This document shows, piece by piece, positions 1 to 8,180 of a stretch of 34,497 nucleotides of DNA. Position numbers and translations under genes: made by a program. The notes under the pieces were generated by a model, which did not search any database, was not told where the DNA came from, and saw nothing but the letters and a program-made list of their open reading frames with translations. Position 1 is the stretch's first letter, and every line of letters begins with the position of its first letter. The DNA is from Gammaproteobacteria bacterium (GTDB lineage Bacteria; Pseudomonadota; Gammaproteobacteria; Burkholderiales; Burkholderiaceae_B). The stretch is from NCBI GenBank assembly GCA_018812945.1, contig JAHJCM010000073.1, positions 1 through 34,497 on the forward strand, given 5' to 3'.

Positions 1-1227
1 CCCGCAAAAAGCAAGGTCAAGAAAATTGGCGTGCTGGGTGCAGGCATGATGGGTGCGGGCATTGCGTATGTGTCTGCGAAAGTGGGCATTGAAGTGGTGT
101 TGATCGACGCTACGCAAGAAGGCGCCGACAAAGGCAAGGCCTACAGCACCAACCTGCTGGACAAAGCCATTGCCAAAAAGCGCAGCACCCCAGAAAAGAA
201 AGAAGCACTGCTGAACTTGATTACTGCCACCACCGACTATTCCAACTTGGAAGGTGCGGATTTGGTGATTGAAGCGGTGTTCGAAGACCGTGTCGTGAAA
301 GCCGATGTAACCGCCAAGGCAGAAGCGGTTATTCCTACAACAGCCGTGTATGCGTCCAATACCTCGACTTTGCCAATCACTGGCTTGGCCGAGGCGTCCA
401 AGCGCCCCAACCAGTTCATCGGTCTGCACTTCTTCAGCCCCGTGGACAAAATGCCGCTGGTTGAAATCATCATGGGAGCAAAAACCGACGATGAAACCCT
501 GGCCAAAGGCTTTGACTATGTTCAGCAAATCGGCAAAACACCGATTGTGGTCAACGACAGTCGCGGCTTCTTCACCAGCCGTGTGTTTGGCACCTTCCTG
601 ATGGAGGCAGCCGCCATGGTGGGCGAGGGCGTTCACCCACGTTCCATCGAAATGGCAGGTCTGGAAGCCGGCATGCCCATGCCACCTTTGGCTTTGTACG
701 ACGAAGTGTCACTCAGCTTGAGTTTGCTGATCATGAAGCAAACCAAAAAAGACATGGAAGCCGCGGGCCAAACCTTCCCCGATCATCCGGGTTACAAAAC
801 ACTGATTACTGTGGCTGAAAAGCATGGCCGTATCGGCAAGAAAGACGGCAAAGGCTTCTACGACTACACCCCCGCAGGCAAAACTTTGTGGAAGGGGTTG
901 AGCGAAGAATTCCCGCTGGCCAAAGAGCAGCCAAGCTCACAAGAAATCCAGGACCGCCTGATGTACATCCAGGCCAATGAAGCCGCACGCTGCCTGCAGG
1001 AAAAAGTGTTGCGCTCCGTGGCGGATGGCAACATCGGTTCAATTTTTGGATTGGGTTTTGCGCCATTCACAGGCGGCATGTTGCAGTTCATCAACGCCAA
1101 GGGTCTGCCCCAGTTCGTGAAGCGTTGTGAAGAACTGGCCGCCAAGTACGGCGAGCGTTTCAAGCCCGCAAGCATGCTGGTTGAATTGGCTGCACAAGGC
1201 AAAAAGCTGGAAGACAATCTGGCTTGA
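1..1227 (+). CDS. 3-hydroxyacyl-CoA dehydrogenase part of a FadJ/FadB-like multifunctional enzyme (5' end outside window)
   Basis: This enzyme would oxidise L-3-hydroxyacyl-CoA to 3-ketoacyl-CoA with NAD+ in beta-oxidation, in the cytoplasm. The frame is open from the first base, and codons before the first ATG encode a Lys-rich run leading into KIGVLGAGMMGAG, the Rossmann GxGxxG of HAD enzymes. The gene is therefore cut by the window edge. The missing part is most likely an enoyl-CoA hydratase domain, as in FadB, FadJ and mitochondrial trifunctional alpha subunits (family knowledge). The catalytic His lies in GLHFFSPV, followed by KMPLVEI. The C-terminal HAD domain appears twice, with the second copy near the end (residues about 300-398 of the visible part). 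The stop is at 1225-1227, 73 bp before the fadE start, so the two genes probably share a transcript. The domain call is secure; the choice between FadJ and FadB is open. Confidence 0.9.
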   Translation, partial: PAKSKVKKIGVLGAGMMGAGIAYVSAKVGIEVVLIDATQEGADKGKAYSTNLLDKAIAKKRSTPEKKEALLNLITATTDYSNLEGADLVIEAVFEDRVVKADVTAKAEAVIPTTAVYASNTSTLPITGLAEASKRPNQFIGLHFFSPVDKMPLVEIIMGAKTDDETLAKGFDYVQQIGKTPIVVNDSRGFFTSRVFGTFLMEAAAMVGEGVHPRSIEMAGLEAGMPMPPLALYDEVSLSLSLLIMKQTKKDMEAAGQTFPDHPGYKTLITVAEKHGRIGKKDGKGFYDYTPAGKTLWKGLSEEFPLAKEQPSSQEIQDRLMYIQANEAARCLQEKVLRSVADGNIGSIFGLGFAPFTGGMLQFINAKGLPQFVKRCEELAAKYGERFKPASMLVELAAQGKKLEDNLA

Positions 1228-1300
1228 TTTTTACCCTGCGAAGCAAGCTGTCCCAGAGCAGCCTGCTTCGCGATGAATGACGAAAACAGGAGCAGTAACC

Positions 1301-3646
1301 ATGGTATTCAAAGCAATCATGAATGGCTTGATCAAAGCCAAAGCCATGCCGCAAATTTCGCCGACCGAGCGCCAGGCGCTTGAAGCAGGCACGGTATGGA
1401 TTGACGGGCAGGTGTTTTCCGGCAAGCCCGATTTTGCAAAAATGTTTGCCGAGCCTTACTCGAAATTGAATCAGCGCGAGCGCGATTTCATCGACGGCCC
1501 AGTGCAGCAACTGTGTGAAATGTGCGACCCGCATGAAATTGCGACCACACGCATCATTCCGAAAAAAGCAGTCGATTTTTTGGCATCAGCAGGTTTTTAT
1601 TCCTTCCTGATTCCACAAAAGTTTGGTGGCCTGGAATTCTCGGCCAACGCCATTTCTACCATCATGTCGGTGATTACAGCGCACAGCCCATTGCTGTCCA
1701 CTTTGGTGGTCATTCCCAACAGCTTGGGTGCAGCTGAGTTGATCAAGCACTACGGTACTCAAGCACAGAAAGAACATTACCTGCCACGCCTGGCCAGTGG
1801 TGAATATCTGCCCTGTTTCGGATTGACCGAACCCACGGCCGGTTCCGACGCAGCGTCCATTCTCGCGCGCGGCGTAGTGTTCAAAAACCCAGAGGGCAAG
1901 GTTCAAATCAAGCTGAACTTCCGCAAGCGTTACATCACCTTGGCACCGGTGGCCAACCTGATTTCGCTGGCCTTCAAACTGCACGACCCCGAGAATTTGC
2001 TGGGCAAGGGTGCAGAGCCCGGCATTACTGTGGCACTGGTGCACCGTGGCACACCCGGCCTTGAAATGGGTAAGCACCACCAGCCGATTGGTGATGCGTT
2101 CTACAACGGCCCGATTATTGGCAACGATGTGGTAATTGACGCCGATGAAATCATTGGTGGCAAAGAGTGCGCAGGCCAGGGTTGGCGCATGTTGATGGAA
2201 CAGCTGGCCGGTGGTCGTGCGGTTTCATTGCCGGCTGGTGCGGTTGGCGGCATCCGCGCAGCTGCGGCTGCTTCGGGAGCATACGCCCGTGTTCGCCAGC
2301 AGTTCGGAATGCCGATTGCTGAAATGGAAGGCATTCAGGAGAAGCTGGCCGAAATCGCGGCGATGGCCTACCTCAGCGAGGCTGCGCGTGTGTACGCATT
2401 GAGTGCACTGGACAACGGCGAACAGCCCCCAGTGGTGTCAGCTGTGTGGAAAGCCTACCTCACCGAACTTTCACGTGAGCAAGCTAAAAACGCCATGGAC
2501 GTGATGGCCGGCGCTGGTGTGATGCAAGGCCCCAACAACGTAATTGGCCGTGGCTATTGTTCAGCCCCAGTCGCTATTACAGTTGAAGGCGCCAACATCA
2601 TGACCCGTTCGCTGATTACATTCGGCCAGGGTGCAGTGCGCTGCCACCCCTATGCATTCAAAATTGCGAATGCACTGGAAGCCAACGACCTGCCCACATT
2701 CAGCAGCGCCCTGAAAGGCTGGATTGGTCACATGGTAGTCAACACGGGCCGCTTGGTTGGCCTCACCTTGACCCGTGGTTACCTGGCCAGCACGCCCAAA
2801 GTGGATGGAGTAACACCTTATTTGCGCAAGCTGGCATGGGCGTCATCGCGCTATTCATTCCTCACCGACATGGCGCTGATTACTGTGGGCGGCAAGCTGA
2901 AAGCACGCCAGCAACTGACTGGTCATTTCGCGGATGCATTGGGTTGGCAGCTGTTGGCGATTTCAACCATTCGCCGCTACGTGGCTGAGGGCGAGATCAA
3001 AGAAGACTTGCCGCTGGTGCAATACGCCTGCGAATATGCTTTGGCCAAGGTGCAAAAAGCATTCGAGTCGATCTACGCCAATTTTGGCAACAACGCAGTC
3101 GGTTTCCTGTTGCGCACCGTGGGTTATTTCAGCCTGCGCGTGAATCCATTGGTGGGTTCAGGTCTTGATCGCTTGGTGCCCACTGTGGCCAAATCGATTA
3201 CCAAGAGTGGTGCACAACTCGGGCGCATCACTGGCGACTTGTACATGCCCAACTTCAACCTGGCGGACCTGGACAGCGATGAAGTGTTGGCTCAAACCAC
3301 GGGCGTGAAGCGTTTGATGGCAGCCTTCCAGGCTGTTCAGGAAGCCGAGGTGGTGCAAATGAAAGTGATTCAGGCGCGCCGCTCCAAGCTGGTGGACAAA
3401 GGTTCTGTACAAGAAATGGCCGAGGCCGCATTGGCCAAAGGCATTATTACAGCAGCTGACAAAAAGCTACTGGACCGAGCCAATCGCATCAGCCTCGAAG
3501 CCATCATGGTCGACGAGTTCACACCGCAGGAATTCTTTGGTGACAACTCCGTAACCTATGCTCCAGGTTTTGAATGTGCGAACGTGCCCAATGTTGCGCA
3601 TGGTGCGGCCGTGCAGGGCGAGCGCTTGAGAGTTGTAAACTCTTAA
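1301..3646 (+). CDS. fadE: FadE-type acyl-CoA dehydrogenase
   Basis: It catalyses the first step of beta-oxidation: FAD-dependent dehydrogenation of acyl-CoA to trans-2-enoyl-CoA, passing electrons to ETF. The 781 aa match the large gammaproteobacterial FadE form rather than the usual ~380 aa enzymes. A short N-terminal region is followed by the acyl-CoA dehydrogenase N domain, the substrate/FAD-binding middle domain with CFGLTEPTAGSDAAS (about residues 176-190), the helical C domain, and a long extra C-terminal region typical of FadE (DUF1974). I chose ATG 1301 because AGGAG at 1288-1292 sits 8 nt upstream; the in-frame ATG at 1277 has no ribosome site and would add 8 residues. It lies downstream of the hydroxyacyl-CoA dehydrogenase and upstream of a CoA-metabolising gene, consistent with a fatty-acid degradation cluster. 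Nothing in it looks broken. Confidence 0.92.
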   Translation: MVFKAIMNGLIKAKAMPQISPTERQALEAGTVWIDGQVFSGKPDFAKMFAEPYSKLNQRERDFIDGPVQQLCEMCDPHEIATTRIIPKKAVDFLASAGFYSFLIPQKFGGLEFSANAISTIMSVITAHSPLLSTLVVIPNSLGAAELIKHYGTQAQKEHYLPRLASGEYLPCFGLTEPTAGSDAASILARGVVFKNPEGKVQIKLNFRKRYITLAPVANLISLAFKLHDPENLLGKGAEPGITVALVHRGTPGLEMGKHHQPIGDAFYNGPIIGNDVVIDADEIIGGKECAGQGWRMLMEQLAGGRAVSLPAGAVGGIRAAAAASGAYARVRQQFGMPIAEMEGIQEKLAEIAAMAYLSEAARVYALSALDNGEQPPVVSAVWKAYLTELSREQAKNAMDVMAGAGVMQGPNNVIGRGYCSAPVAITVEGANIMTRSLITFGQGAVRCHPYAFKIANALEANDLPTFSSALKGWIGHMVVNTGRLVGLTLTRGYLASTPKVDGVTPYLRKLAWASSRYSFLTDMALITVGGKLKARQQLTGHFADALGWQLLAISTIRRYVAEGEIKEDLPLVQYACEYALAKVQKAFESIYANFGNNAVGFLLRTVGYFSLRVNPLVGSGLDRLVPTVAKSITKSGAQLGRITGDLYMPNFNLADLDSDEVLAQTTGVKRLMAAFQAVQEAEVVQMKVIQARRSKLVDKGSVQEMAEAALAKGIITAADKKLLDRANRISLEAIMVDEFTPQEFFGDNSVTYAPGFECANVPNVAHGAAVQGERLRVVNS

Positions 3647-3661
3647 AACGTTTGAATGTGT

Positions 3662-3861
3662 AATGCCCCATTGACTTGGGGTGTTACTCGCTTCGCCCTC
3701 AGCAAGGTTTCTTTTTCCGGCTTGATGCTTCTTGCTTGGGGCATGCGAAACGCCTCGGCGTCTTCGCATCGATTGCTGCGCAATCGCCCCGCGCTGCGAA
3801 TCCGCCGGGAAACCTTGCAAAGCCAGGCGAAGCGAGTATCGCCCCGCATCCACGGGGCATT
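3662..3861. repeat. 200-bp nested imperfect palindrome between fadE and the CaiB-family gene
   Basis: The left arm (3662-3711, starting AATGCCCC) is an imperfect reverse complement of the right arm (3809-3861, ending GGGGCATT). Each arm is about 50 bp, and they share ACTCGCTTCGCC / GGCGAAGCGAGT and GCAAGGTTTC / GAAACCTTGC. The interior holds further small hairpins, for example CGATTG / CAATCG near 3770-3786. As RNA it would fold into one long hairpin. Because it is palindromic it stays open in several frames on both strands, but I see no protein in it. It could be a MITE/REP-like element or an intercistronic mRNA structure. I see no clear target-site duplication. Confidence 0.7.
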
Positions 3862-3921
3862 GAGCCGGTTCATTCGCCAGCAACCGTTTTCGTACTCAAC
3901 TATTTACCAAGGCCGTCACAC

Positions 3922-4923
3922 ATGTCACCCATTCAAGACCCCACCTTGCTCGAAGGCATTACCGTGCTTGATTTGTCGCGCAATTTGCCCGGACCAGCCA
4001 CGTCGCTGATCCTGCAGCAAATGGGTGCCAAGGTCATCAAGATGGAGCCGCCCCACGGGGATGATGCCAAAAGCATGCCCATGTTGTATGCCGCGTTGAA
4101 CAGCAGCAAACAGATTGTGACTGCCGACTTTCGCACACCCGAGGGCATTCAGGCTTTGAAGGATCATGCTGCCAAGGCCGATGTGCTGATTGATGGATTC
4201 CGCCCCGGCGTCATGGCCGACATGGGCTGTGGCTACGACACCTTGAAAGCAATGAACCCGAGGCTGGTGATGTGTTGCATCACCGGTTATGGTCAGAAAG
4301 GCACATTGGCTGAAAAGGCAGGCCACGACATCAATTACATGGCACTCAGCGGAGTACTCGATGGCTTGCAAACAGCCGACGGCGACATCCCGGTGCCTGC
4401 TGTTCAGTTTGGTGATTTGTTTGGTGGCACGTCTGCGGCCGTGCAGGGTATCCTGGCAGCTTTGCTGAAAGCGCAGCGTACAGGGCAGGGCACGTTTGTG
4501 GATGTGTCCATGACCCACAATCTGTGGAAGCAAAACATCATGCCCGAGAGCATGGAACAAATGTGGATCATGCTCAGTGGCAAGCCTGCCCGTCATCAAG
4601 ACGACTTACTCAGCGGTGGCCTGGCCTGCTACAACGTTTACAAAACTGCAGACCAGCGCCATTTGGCGGTGGGCTCGCTCGAGCACAAGTTTTGGAAAGT
4701 GGCCTGCGAGGCCATGGGCAAGCCAGAGTGGGTGAATATTCACTGGAGCCGAGGTGCCATGCCCGGCACCCCACCCGCAATTCAGATGCTAGCTGACATG
4801 AAGGCGCTGATTGCTTCTCAGCCCCTTGCCCATTGGGAGCAGGTGTTTGGCAATGCGGATGCCTGCATTACTCCAGTCCTGACCCGTGCCGAGATCAAGC
4901 AGAGGAATTTGCTGCATATTTGA
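3922..4923 (+). CDS. CaiB/BaiF-family protein, alpha-methylacyl-CoA racemase-like
   Basis: It belongs to the class III CoA-transferase fold. The catalytic residues of alpha-methylacyl-CoA racemases (in the mycobacterial MCR: His126, Asp156, Glu241) have matches here: His135 in GHDINY, Asp165 in GDLFGG and Glu254 in SLEHKF. This favours epimerisation of 2-methyl-branched acyl-CoAs, preparing them for beta-oxidation, over CoA transfer. ATG 3922 is chosen because AAGG lies 9-12 nt upstream and the protein starts directly with the usual ITVLDLSRNLPGP opening; the frame is open further upstream only because it runs through the palindrome. The 333 aa are short for the family (about 360-400). The end is abrupt, just after ACITPVL, and the +1 frame stays open and protein-like for about 20 codons to 4981, so a frameshift near 4915 is possible. 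Confidence 0.8.
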   Translation: MSPIQDPTLLEGITVLDLSRNLPGPATSLILQQMGAKVIKMEPPHGDDAKSMPMLYAALNSSKQIVTADFRTPEGIQALKDHAAKADVLIDGFRPGVMADMGCGYDTLKAMNPRLVMCCITGYGQKGTLAEKAGHDINYMALSGVLDGLQTADGDIPVPAVQFGDLFGGTSAAVQGILAALLKAQRTGQGTFVDVSMTHNLWKQNIMPESMEQMWIMLSGKPARHQDDLLSGGLACYNVYKTADQRHLAVGSLEHKFWKVACEAMGKPEWVNIHWSRGAMPGTPPAIQMLADMKALIASQPLAHWEQVFGNADACITPVLTRAEIKQRNLLHI

Positions 4924-5033
4924 TGTTTTTTCGGATGGGAAAATTGCGCCGGTAAATCGAGTACTGCGTCTAAAATCCTGAAATCTTTGGGCTAACTTAC
5001 GCGATTCTTACCAAAATCGCAGGAAGAATGGTA

Positions 5034-5061
5034 TTGTTGAATTTGCCGGAAGTCTTATACA
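5034..5061 (+). promoter_or_regulatory. possible sigma70-type promoter of fadD
   Basis: TTGTTG (5034-5039) and TATACA (5056-5061) are separated by 16 bp, about 110 bp upstream of the fadD start. The leader after it holds two small hairpins: GAGCC/GGCTC at 5077-5092 and GCCAC/GTGGC at 5112-5126. The -10 matches well and the -35 only half. This is pattern matching only. Confidence 0.3.
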
Positions 5062-5170
5062 ACACTTATAAAAACCGAGCCCACGCAGGCTCAGCCGGGG
5101 AGACATAAAAAGCCACCCAGAGTGGCACCGCTCCTTGGCCGCATTCGCTCGGTTCACAGGAGATCAGTAC

Positions 5171-6940
5171 ATGTCAGCACGTCCCGACGAGGCCGCCCCT
5201 AAGGTATCGCCCGATCAATTCAATGGTTTTGTCAGCAAAGAAGCGCAAGAGCTTTTCGAGTCCCGTTACTGGACCAAAAGCTACCCTCCTGGCGTGTCAG
5301 GCGACATGCCACCTCTGCGTTACACCAGCATGCTGGAATTGGTTGCTGAGTGTTTGAAAAAGTACGCTGACCGTCCAGCCTTCGTCTCGGCGGGTACTGA
5401 GTTCTCCTACAAACAGGTCGATGACATGTCCGATCAGTTTGCCGGCTACTTGAAGTCCATTGGTGTCAAAGCTGGCGATGTTGTAGCCATCATGCTACCG
5501 AACTGTGTGCAGTTTCCAGTGTGCTTTGTGGGTGCCATGAAGCTGGGTTGCACGCTCACCAACGTCAACCCCCTGTACACCGTGCGTGAACTGAATCACC
5601 AACTGAAAGACTCTGGCGCAACCACCATTGTGGTGTTCGAGAACTTTGCCAACACCTTGCAGCAATCGCTCGAGGGTACCAAGGTCAAGAATATTGTTAT
5701 CACGCAGCTGGGCGATTTGCTGGGTGGCTTGAAGGGCTTCATCGTCAACTTCGTGATGCGTAAAATCAAGAAGATGGTGCCTGCCTACAATTTGCCGCAA
5801 GCCGTACCCATCAAGAAGGCACTGGCCGCCGGCAAAGGTGTTTCTTACCCCAAGCCAAGCCCCAAGCTGGATGACGTGGCTTTGCTGCAATACACGGGGG
5901 GTACCACTGGCGTGTCCAAGGGCGCCATGCTGACTCAGCGCAACCTGATGAGCAACATGGAACAGGGCCTGGCCTGGATGAGCGAAGCCATTGGCAAAGA
6001 CCCGATTTGCGTGGTCACCATGCTTCCGCTTTATCATATCTACGCACTGGCCGTGAACTGCATGTTGTTCATGACCTTCGGTGCACGCAACATTCTGATT
6101 GCCAACCCGCGTGACGTGGGCACCGTGATGAAGGTGCTGCGCAAGGAAAAATTCCATGTCATCACAGCGGTGAATACGCTGTTCAATGCTTTCCTGAACA
6201 ACGAAGAATTCTGCAATCGCGATTTCTCGGATATGAAGTTTGCAATGAGCGGCGGCATGGCACTGCAACAGCCTATCGCCGAGCGTTGGTTCAAAGTCAC
6301 TGGTTGCGCGATATCTGAGGGCTTCGGCATGACCGAAACCTCGCCAGTGGTGACAGTGCCCCCGTTGCATGGTGGCGATCGCCCTGCATTCCGTGGCAAT
6401 GTGGGTTTGCCTATTCCTGGCACCGAGGTGCGTTTGAAGCGCGACGATGGTCTGTGGGCTGGTTTGAATGAACCTGGTGAAATTTGTGTGCGTGGTCCAC
6501 AAGTGATGTTGGGTTACTTGAACCGCCCTGAAGAAACCGCCAAAACAATCGACAAAGATGGTTGGTTGGCGACAGGTGACATTGGCACCATGGACGAGCA
6601 AGGCTTTGTGAAGATTGTGGACCGCAAGAAAGACATGATTATCGTAAGCGGCTTCAACGTGTTCCCTAACGAAATTGAAGACGTGGTTGCCCAGCACCCT
6701 GGTGTTCTGGAATGTGGCGTGGTGGGCGTGCCCGACCCAGTGACTGGCGAGAAAGTAAAGTTGGTCGTGGTGAAGAAAGACGCCAGTGTGACCAAAGAAG
6801 ATCTGATCGCGCATTGCCGCCAAAACCTGACTGGTTACAAAATCCCGTCATTCGTAGAGTTCCGGGACGATTTGCCTAAAACGCCTGTGGGCAAAATTTT
6901 GCGCCGCGAACTTCGCGACAAGCCGAAAGAAACTGCGTAA
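5171..6940 (+). CDS. fadD: long-chain acyl-CoA synthetase (FadD-like)
   Basis: It activates fatty acids to acyl-CoA through an acyl-adenylate, feeding the beta-oxidation enzymes encoded upstream. The 589 aa fit the FadD family. The adenylate-forming P-loop YTGGTTGVSKGA lies at about residues 241-252. GMTETSP is the aromatic/ATP-binding segment near residue 393. GWLATGD and DRKKDMIIVSGFNVFPNEIE form the FadD signature and the hinge to the C-terminal domain. KTPVGKILRREL near the end carries the conserved C-terminal lysine. ATG 5171 is supported by AGGAG at 5158-5162 (8 nt spacing); an upstream in-frame TTG at 5135 has no such support. It probably has its own promoter in the 247-bp spacer and ends at a strong terminator. 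Confidence 0.93.
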   Translation: MSARPDEAAPKVSPDQFNGFVSKEAQELFESRYWTKSYPPGVSGDMPPLRYTSMLELVAECLKKYADRPAFVSAGTEFSYKQVDDMSDQFAGYLKSIGVKAGDVVAIMLPNCVQFPVCFVGAMKLGCTLTNVNPLYTVRELNHQLKDSGATTIVVFENFANTLQQSLEGTKVKNIVITQLGDLLGGLKGFIVNFVMRKIKKMVPAYNLPQAVPIKKALAAGKGVSYPKPSPKLDDVALLQYTGGTTGVSKGAMLTQRNLMSNMEQGLAWMSEAIGKDPICVVTMLPLYHIYALAVNCMLFMTFGARNILIANPRDVGTVMKVLRKEKFHVITAVNTLFNAFLNNEEFCNRDFSDMKFAMSGGMALQQPIAERWFKVTGCAISEGFGMTETSPVVTVPPLHGGDRPAFRGNVGLPIPGTEVRLKRDDGLWAGLNEPGEICVRGPQVMLGYLNRPEETAKTIDKDGWLATGDIGTMDEQGFVKIVDRKKDMIIVSGFNVFPNEIEDVVAQHPGVLECGVVGVPDPVTGEKVKLVVVKKDASVTKEDLIAHCRQNLTGYKIPSFVEFRDDLPKTPVGKILRRELRDKPKETA

Positions 6941-6964
6941 TCCGTTTTACTTGTTTCGCTCAAC

Positions 6965-6995
6965 AAAAAAGCCACCTTTGCGGGTGGCTTTTTTT
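6965..6995. terminator. bidirectional rho-independent terminator between fadD and the OmpA-like gene
   Basis: A perfect 6-bp stem, GCCACC (6971-6976) and GGTGGC (6983-6988), has a 6-nt loop, with an A-run before it and T7 after it. The two converging genes, fadD (+) and the lipoprotein gene (-), would both end here. Confidence 0.9.
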
Positions 6996-7030
6996 ATTAC
7001 CGCAGCCTGCCAAAGGCAGCCTAATCGGAT

Positions 7031-7699
7031 TTAGTTGCGCACGTACATTTCAACGCGACGGTTCTGTGTACGTCCTGCTTCAGTGTCGTTGGTCGCTACC
7101 GGAAAGCGTTCTCCCAAACCGGCTGCGGTCAGTCGAGCCCCACTAATACCCTTGCTGGTCAAAAAGCTGGTCACTGATTGTGCGCGGCGCACTGAAAGGT
7201 CTTGGTTGTACTCGTCGCTGCCGGTGCTGTCGGTGTAGCCAATCACGCAAACAATGGTGTTGGGGTTATCGCGCAGTGTGGCTGCAATTTGGTCCAATGT
7301 ACCGGCAAATTGCGATTTGATTGCTGTTTTGTTGGTGTCAAACAAGGCTGCACCGGGAATGTCCAGCATCACAGAACCATCGCGTTGCTCACGCACTGCA
7401 ATCTGGCTGCCCACCAGGTAGCCGAACAGGCCACCCAAGGCCGCACCGCGTACGGTGTCTTTGCCGTCAATGCTGTTGCCCACAATGGCACCACCAATTG
7501 CACCCACTGCGGTACCAATTGCAGTTTTGGTGTTGTCTACTTTGCGCTCAGGGGCAACCGGGCAACCTGCTACGGCCACGGGCGACCCGGGGGCAGGCTG
7601 TTGTGGGGCTTGCGGTTGCTGAAATATGCCGCCGCCGTTGCTGGCACAGCCTGCTGCAAACAAAGTAAGGGCGATTGCTGAAAGTTTGAATTTGTTCAT
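7031..7699 (-). CDS. OmpA-family outer-membrane lipoprotein with glycine-zipper region
   Basis: A lipoprotein expected to be held in the outer membrane and to bind peptidoglycan through its C-terminal OmpA domain. The 222 aa start with MNKFKLSAIALTLFAAGC, a signal peptide with a lipobox-type AAGC and lipidated Cys18. A Pro/Gln-rich linker follows. Residues about 58-100 form a Gly-rich two-helix zipper (TAIGTAVGAIGGAIVG and GAALGGLFGYLVG). Residues about 110-220 are the OmpA C-terminal fold, with GYTDSTG, the NQDLSVRRAQSV helix and a closing NRRVEMYV. AAGGA lies about 7 nt upstream of the start. It is divergent from lrgA. The architecture matches the common proteobacterial family often annotated YiaD-like or 'OmpA family protein'; its specific role is unknown. 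Confidence 0.9.
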   Translation of the reverse strand: MNKFKLSAIALTLFAAGCASNGGGIFQQPQAPQQPAPGSPVAVAGCPVAPERKVDNTKTAIGTAVGAIGGAIVGNSIDGKDTVRGAALGGLFGYLVGSQIAVREQRDGSVMLDIPGAALFDTNKTAIKSQFAGTLDQIAATLRDNPNTIVCVIGYTDSTGSDEYNQDLSVRRAQSVTSFLTSKGISGARLTAAGLGERFPVATNDTEAGRTQNRRVEMYVRN

Positions 7700-7770
7700 G
7701 GTGTATTCCTTGGGTTTTGTTCTGAATCAATTGCTGTCCACTTCATTCTAACGCCTCACGCTTTTTCAGG

Positions 7771-7800
7771 TTGACTATAAAAATTTCATGGCGCTACACT
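7771..7800 (+). promoter_or_regulatory. possible lrgA promoter (TTGACT-18-TACACT)
   Basis: TTGACT (7771-7776) and TACACT (7795-7800) have 18 bp between them. The predicted transcription start falls at about 7806-7808, on the ATG at 7806. This would make the message leaderless or nearly so, which would explain why no ribosome-binding site is visible. Confidence 0.35.
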
Positions 7801-7805
7801 GCCAC

Positions 7806-8180
7806 ATGCTTAAATCATTGACGATACTTCTTGCTTTTCAGGCTTTGGGCGAGTTGCTCAGTTTCGCCCTGTTCCCATCCATTCCCGGTCCCGTGCTGGG
7901 TTTGATCGCATTGTTGGTGTTCTTCTTCATCAAAGGCGGTGTGCCCGCCGATATTCAATCGACTGCCAATGTGTTCACCGCAAACCTGGGTTTGCTGTTT
8001 GTGCCAGCGGCGGTGGGTGTGGTGGTGTTTTGGCCTGTGCTGGCCGAATTTGGTGTGGTGATCTTGATGACCTTGCTGGTCAGCGTGGTGGTGACTTTGG
8101 TGGGTACTGCGTGGTTGCTCGACAAGCTGGCTGCCCGTTTCATGCCGGGTGAAGTGAGCGAGGGTGGCAAGAATGAGTGA
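7806..8180 (+). CDS. lrgA: CidA/LrgA-family small holin-like membrane protein
   Basis: A small integral inner-membrane protein of the CidA/LrgA family, linked in other bacteria to murein hydrolase control and, with LrgB, to pyruvate or other small-metabolite transport. The 124 aa from ATG 7806 contain four hydrophobic segments with the family pattern: FPSIPGPVLGL in the second, LGLLFVPAAVGVV in the third, and a long Val/Leu-rich last helix. An in-frame ATG at 7788 would add six residues. I prefer 7806 because a candidate -10 box overlaps the upstream ATG, but neither start has a ribosome-binding site. The 3' end overlaps lrgB by 8 nt, so translation of the two is probably coupled. Confidence 0.85.
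   Translation: MLKSLTILLAFQALGELLSFALFPSIPGPVLGLIALLVFFFIKGGVPADIQSTANVFTANLGLLFVPAAVGVVVFWPVLAEFGVVILMTLLVSVVVTLVGTAWLLDKLAARFMPGEVSEGGKNE

Noticed and set aside
3676-3921. N-terminal extension of the CaiB-family protein by 82 residues
   Set aside because: It runs through the palindrome, has no family similarity by eye, and ATG 3922 has a ribosome site and the normal family start.
5495-6823. Long open frame (442 codons) on the minus strand within fadD
   Set aside because: It is very rich in His, Gln and Cys, as expected for a shadow of the coding strand, and has no recognisable motif.
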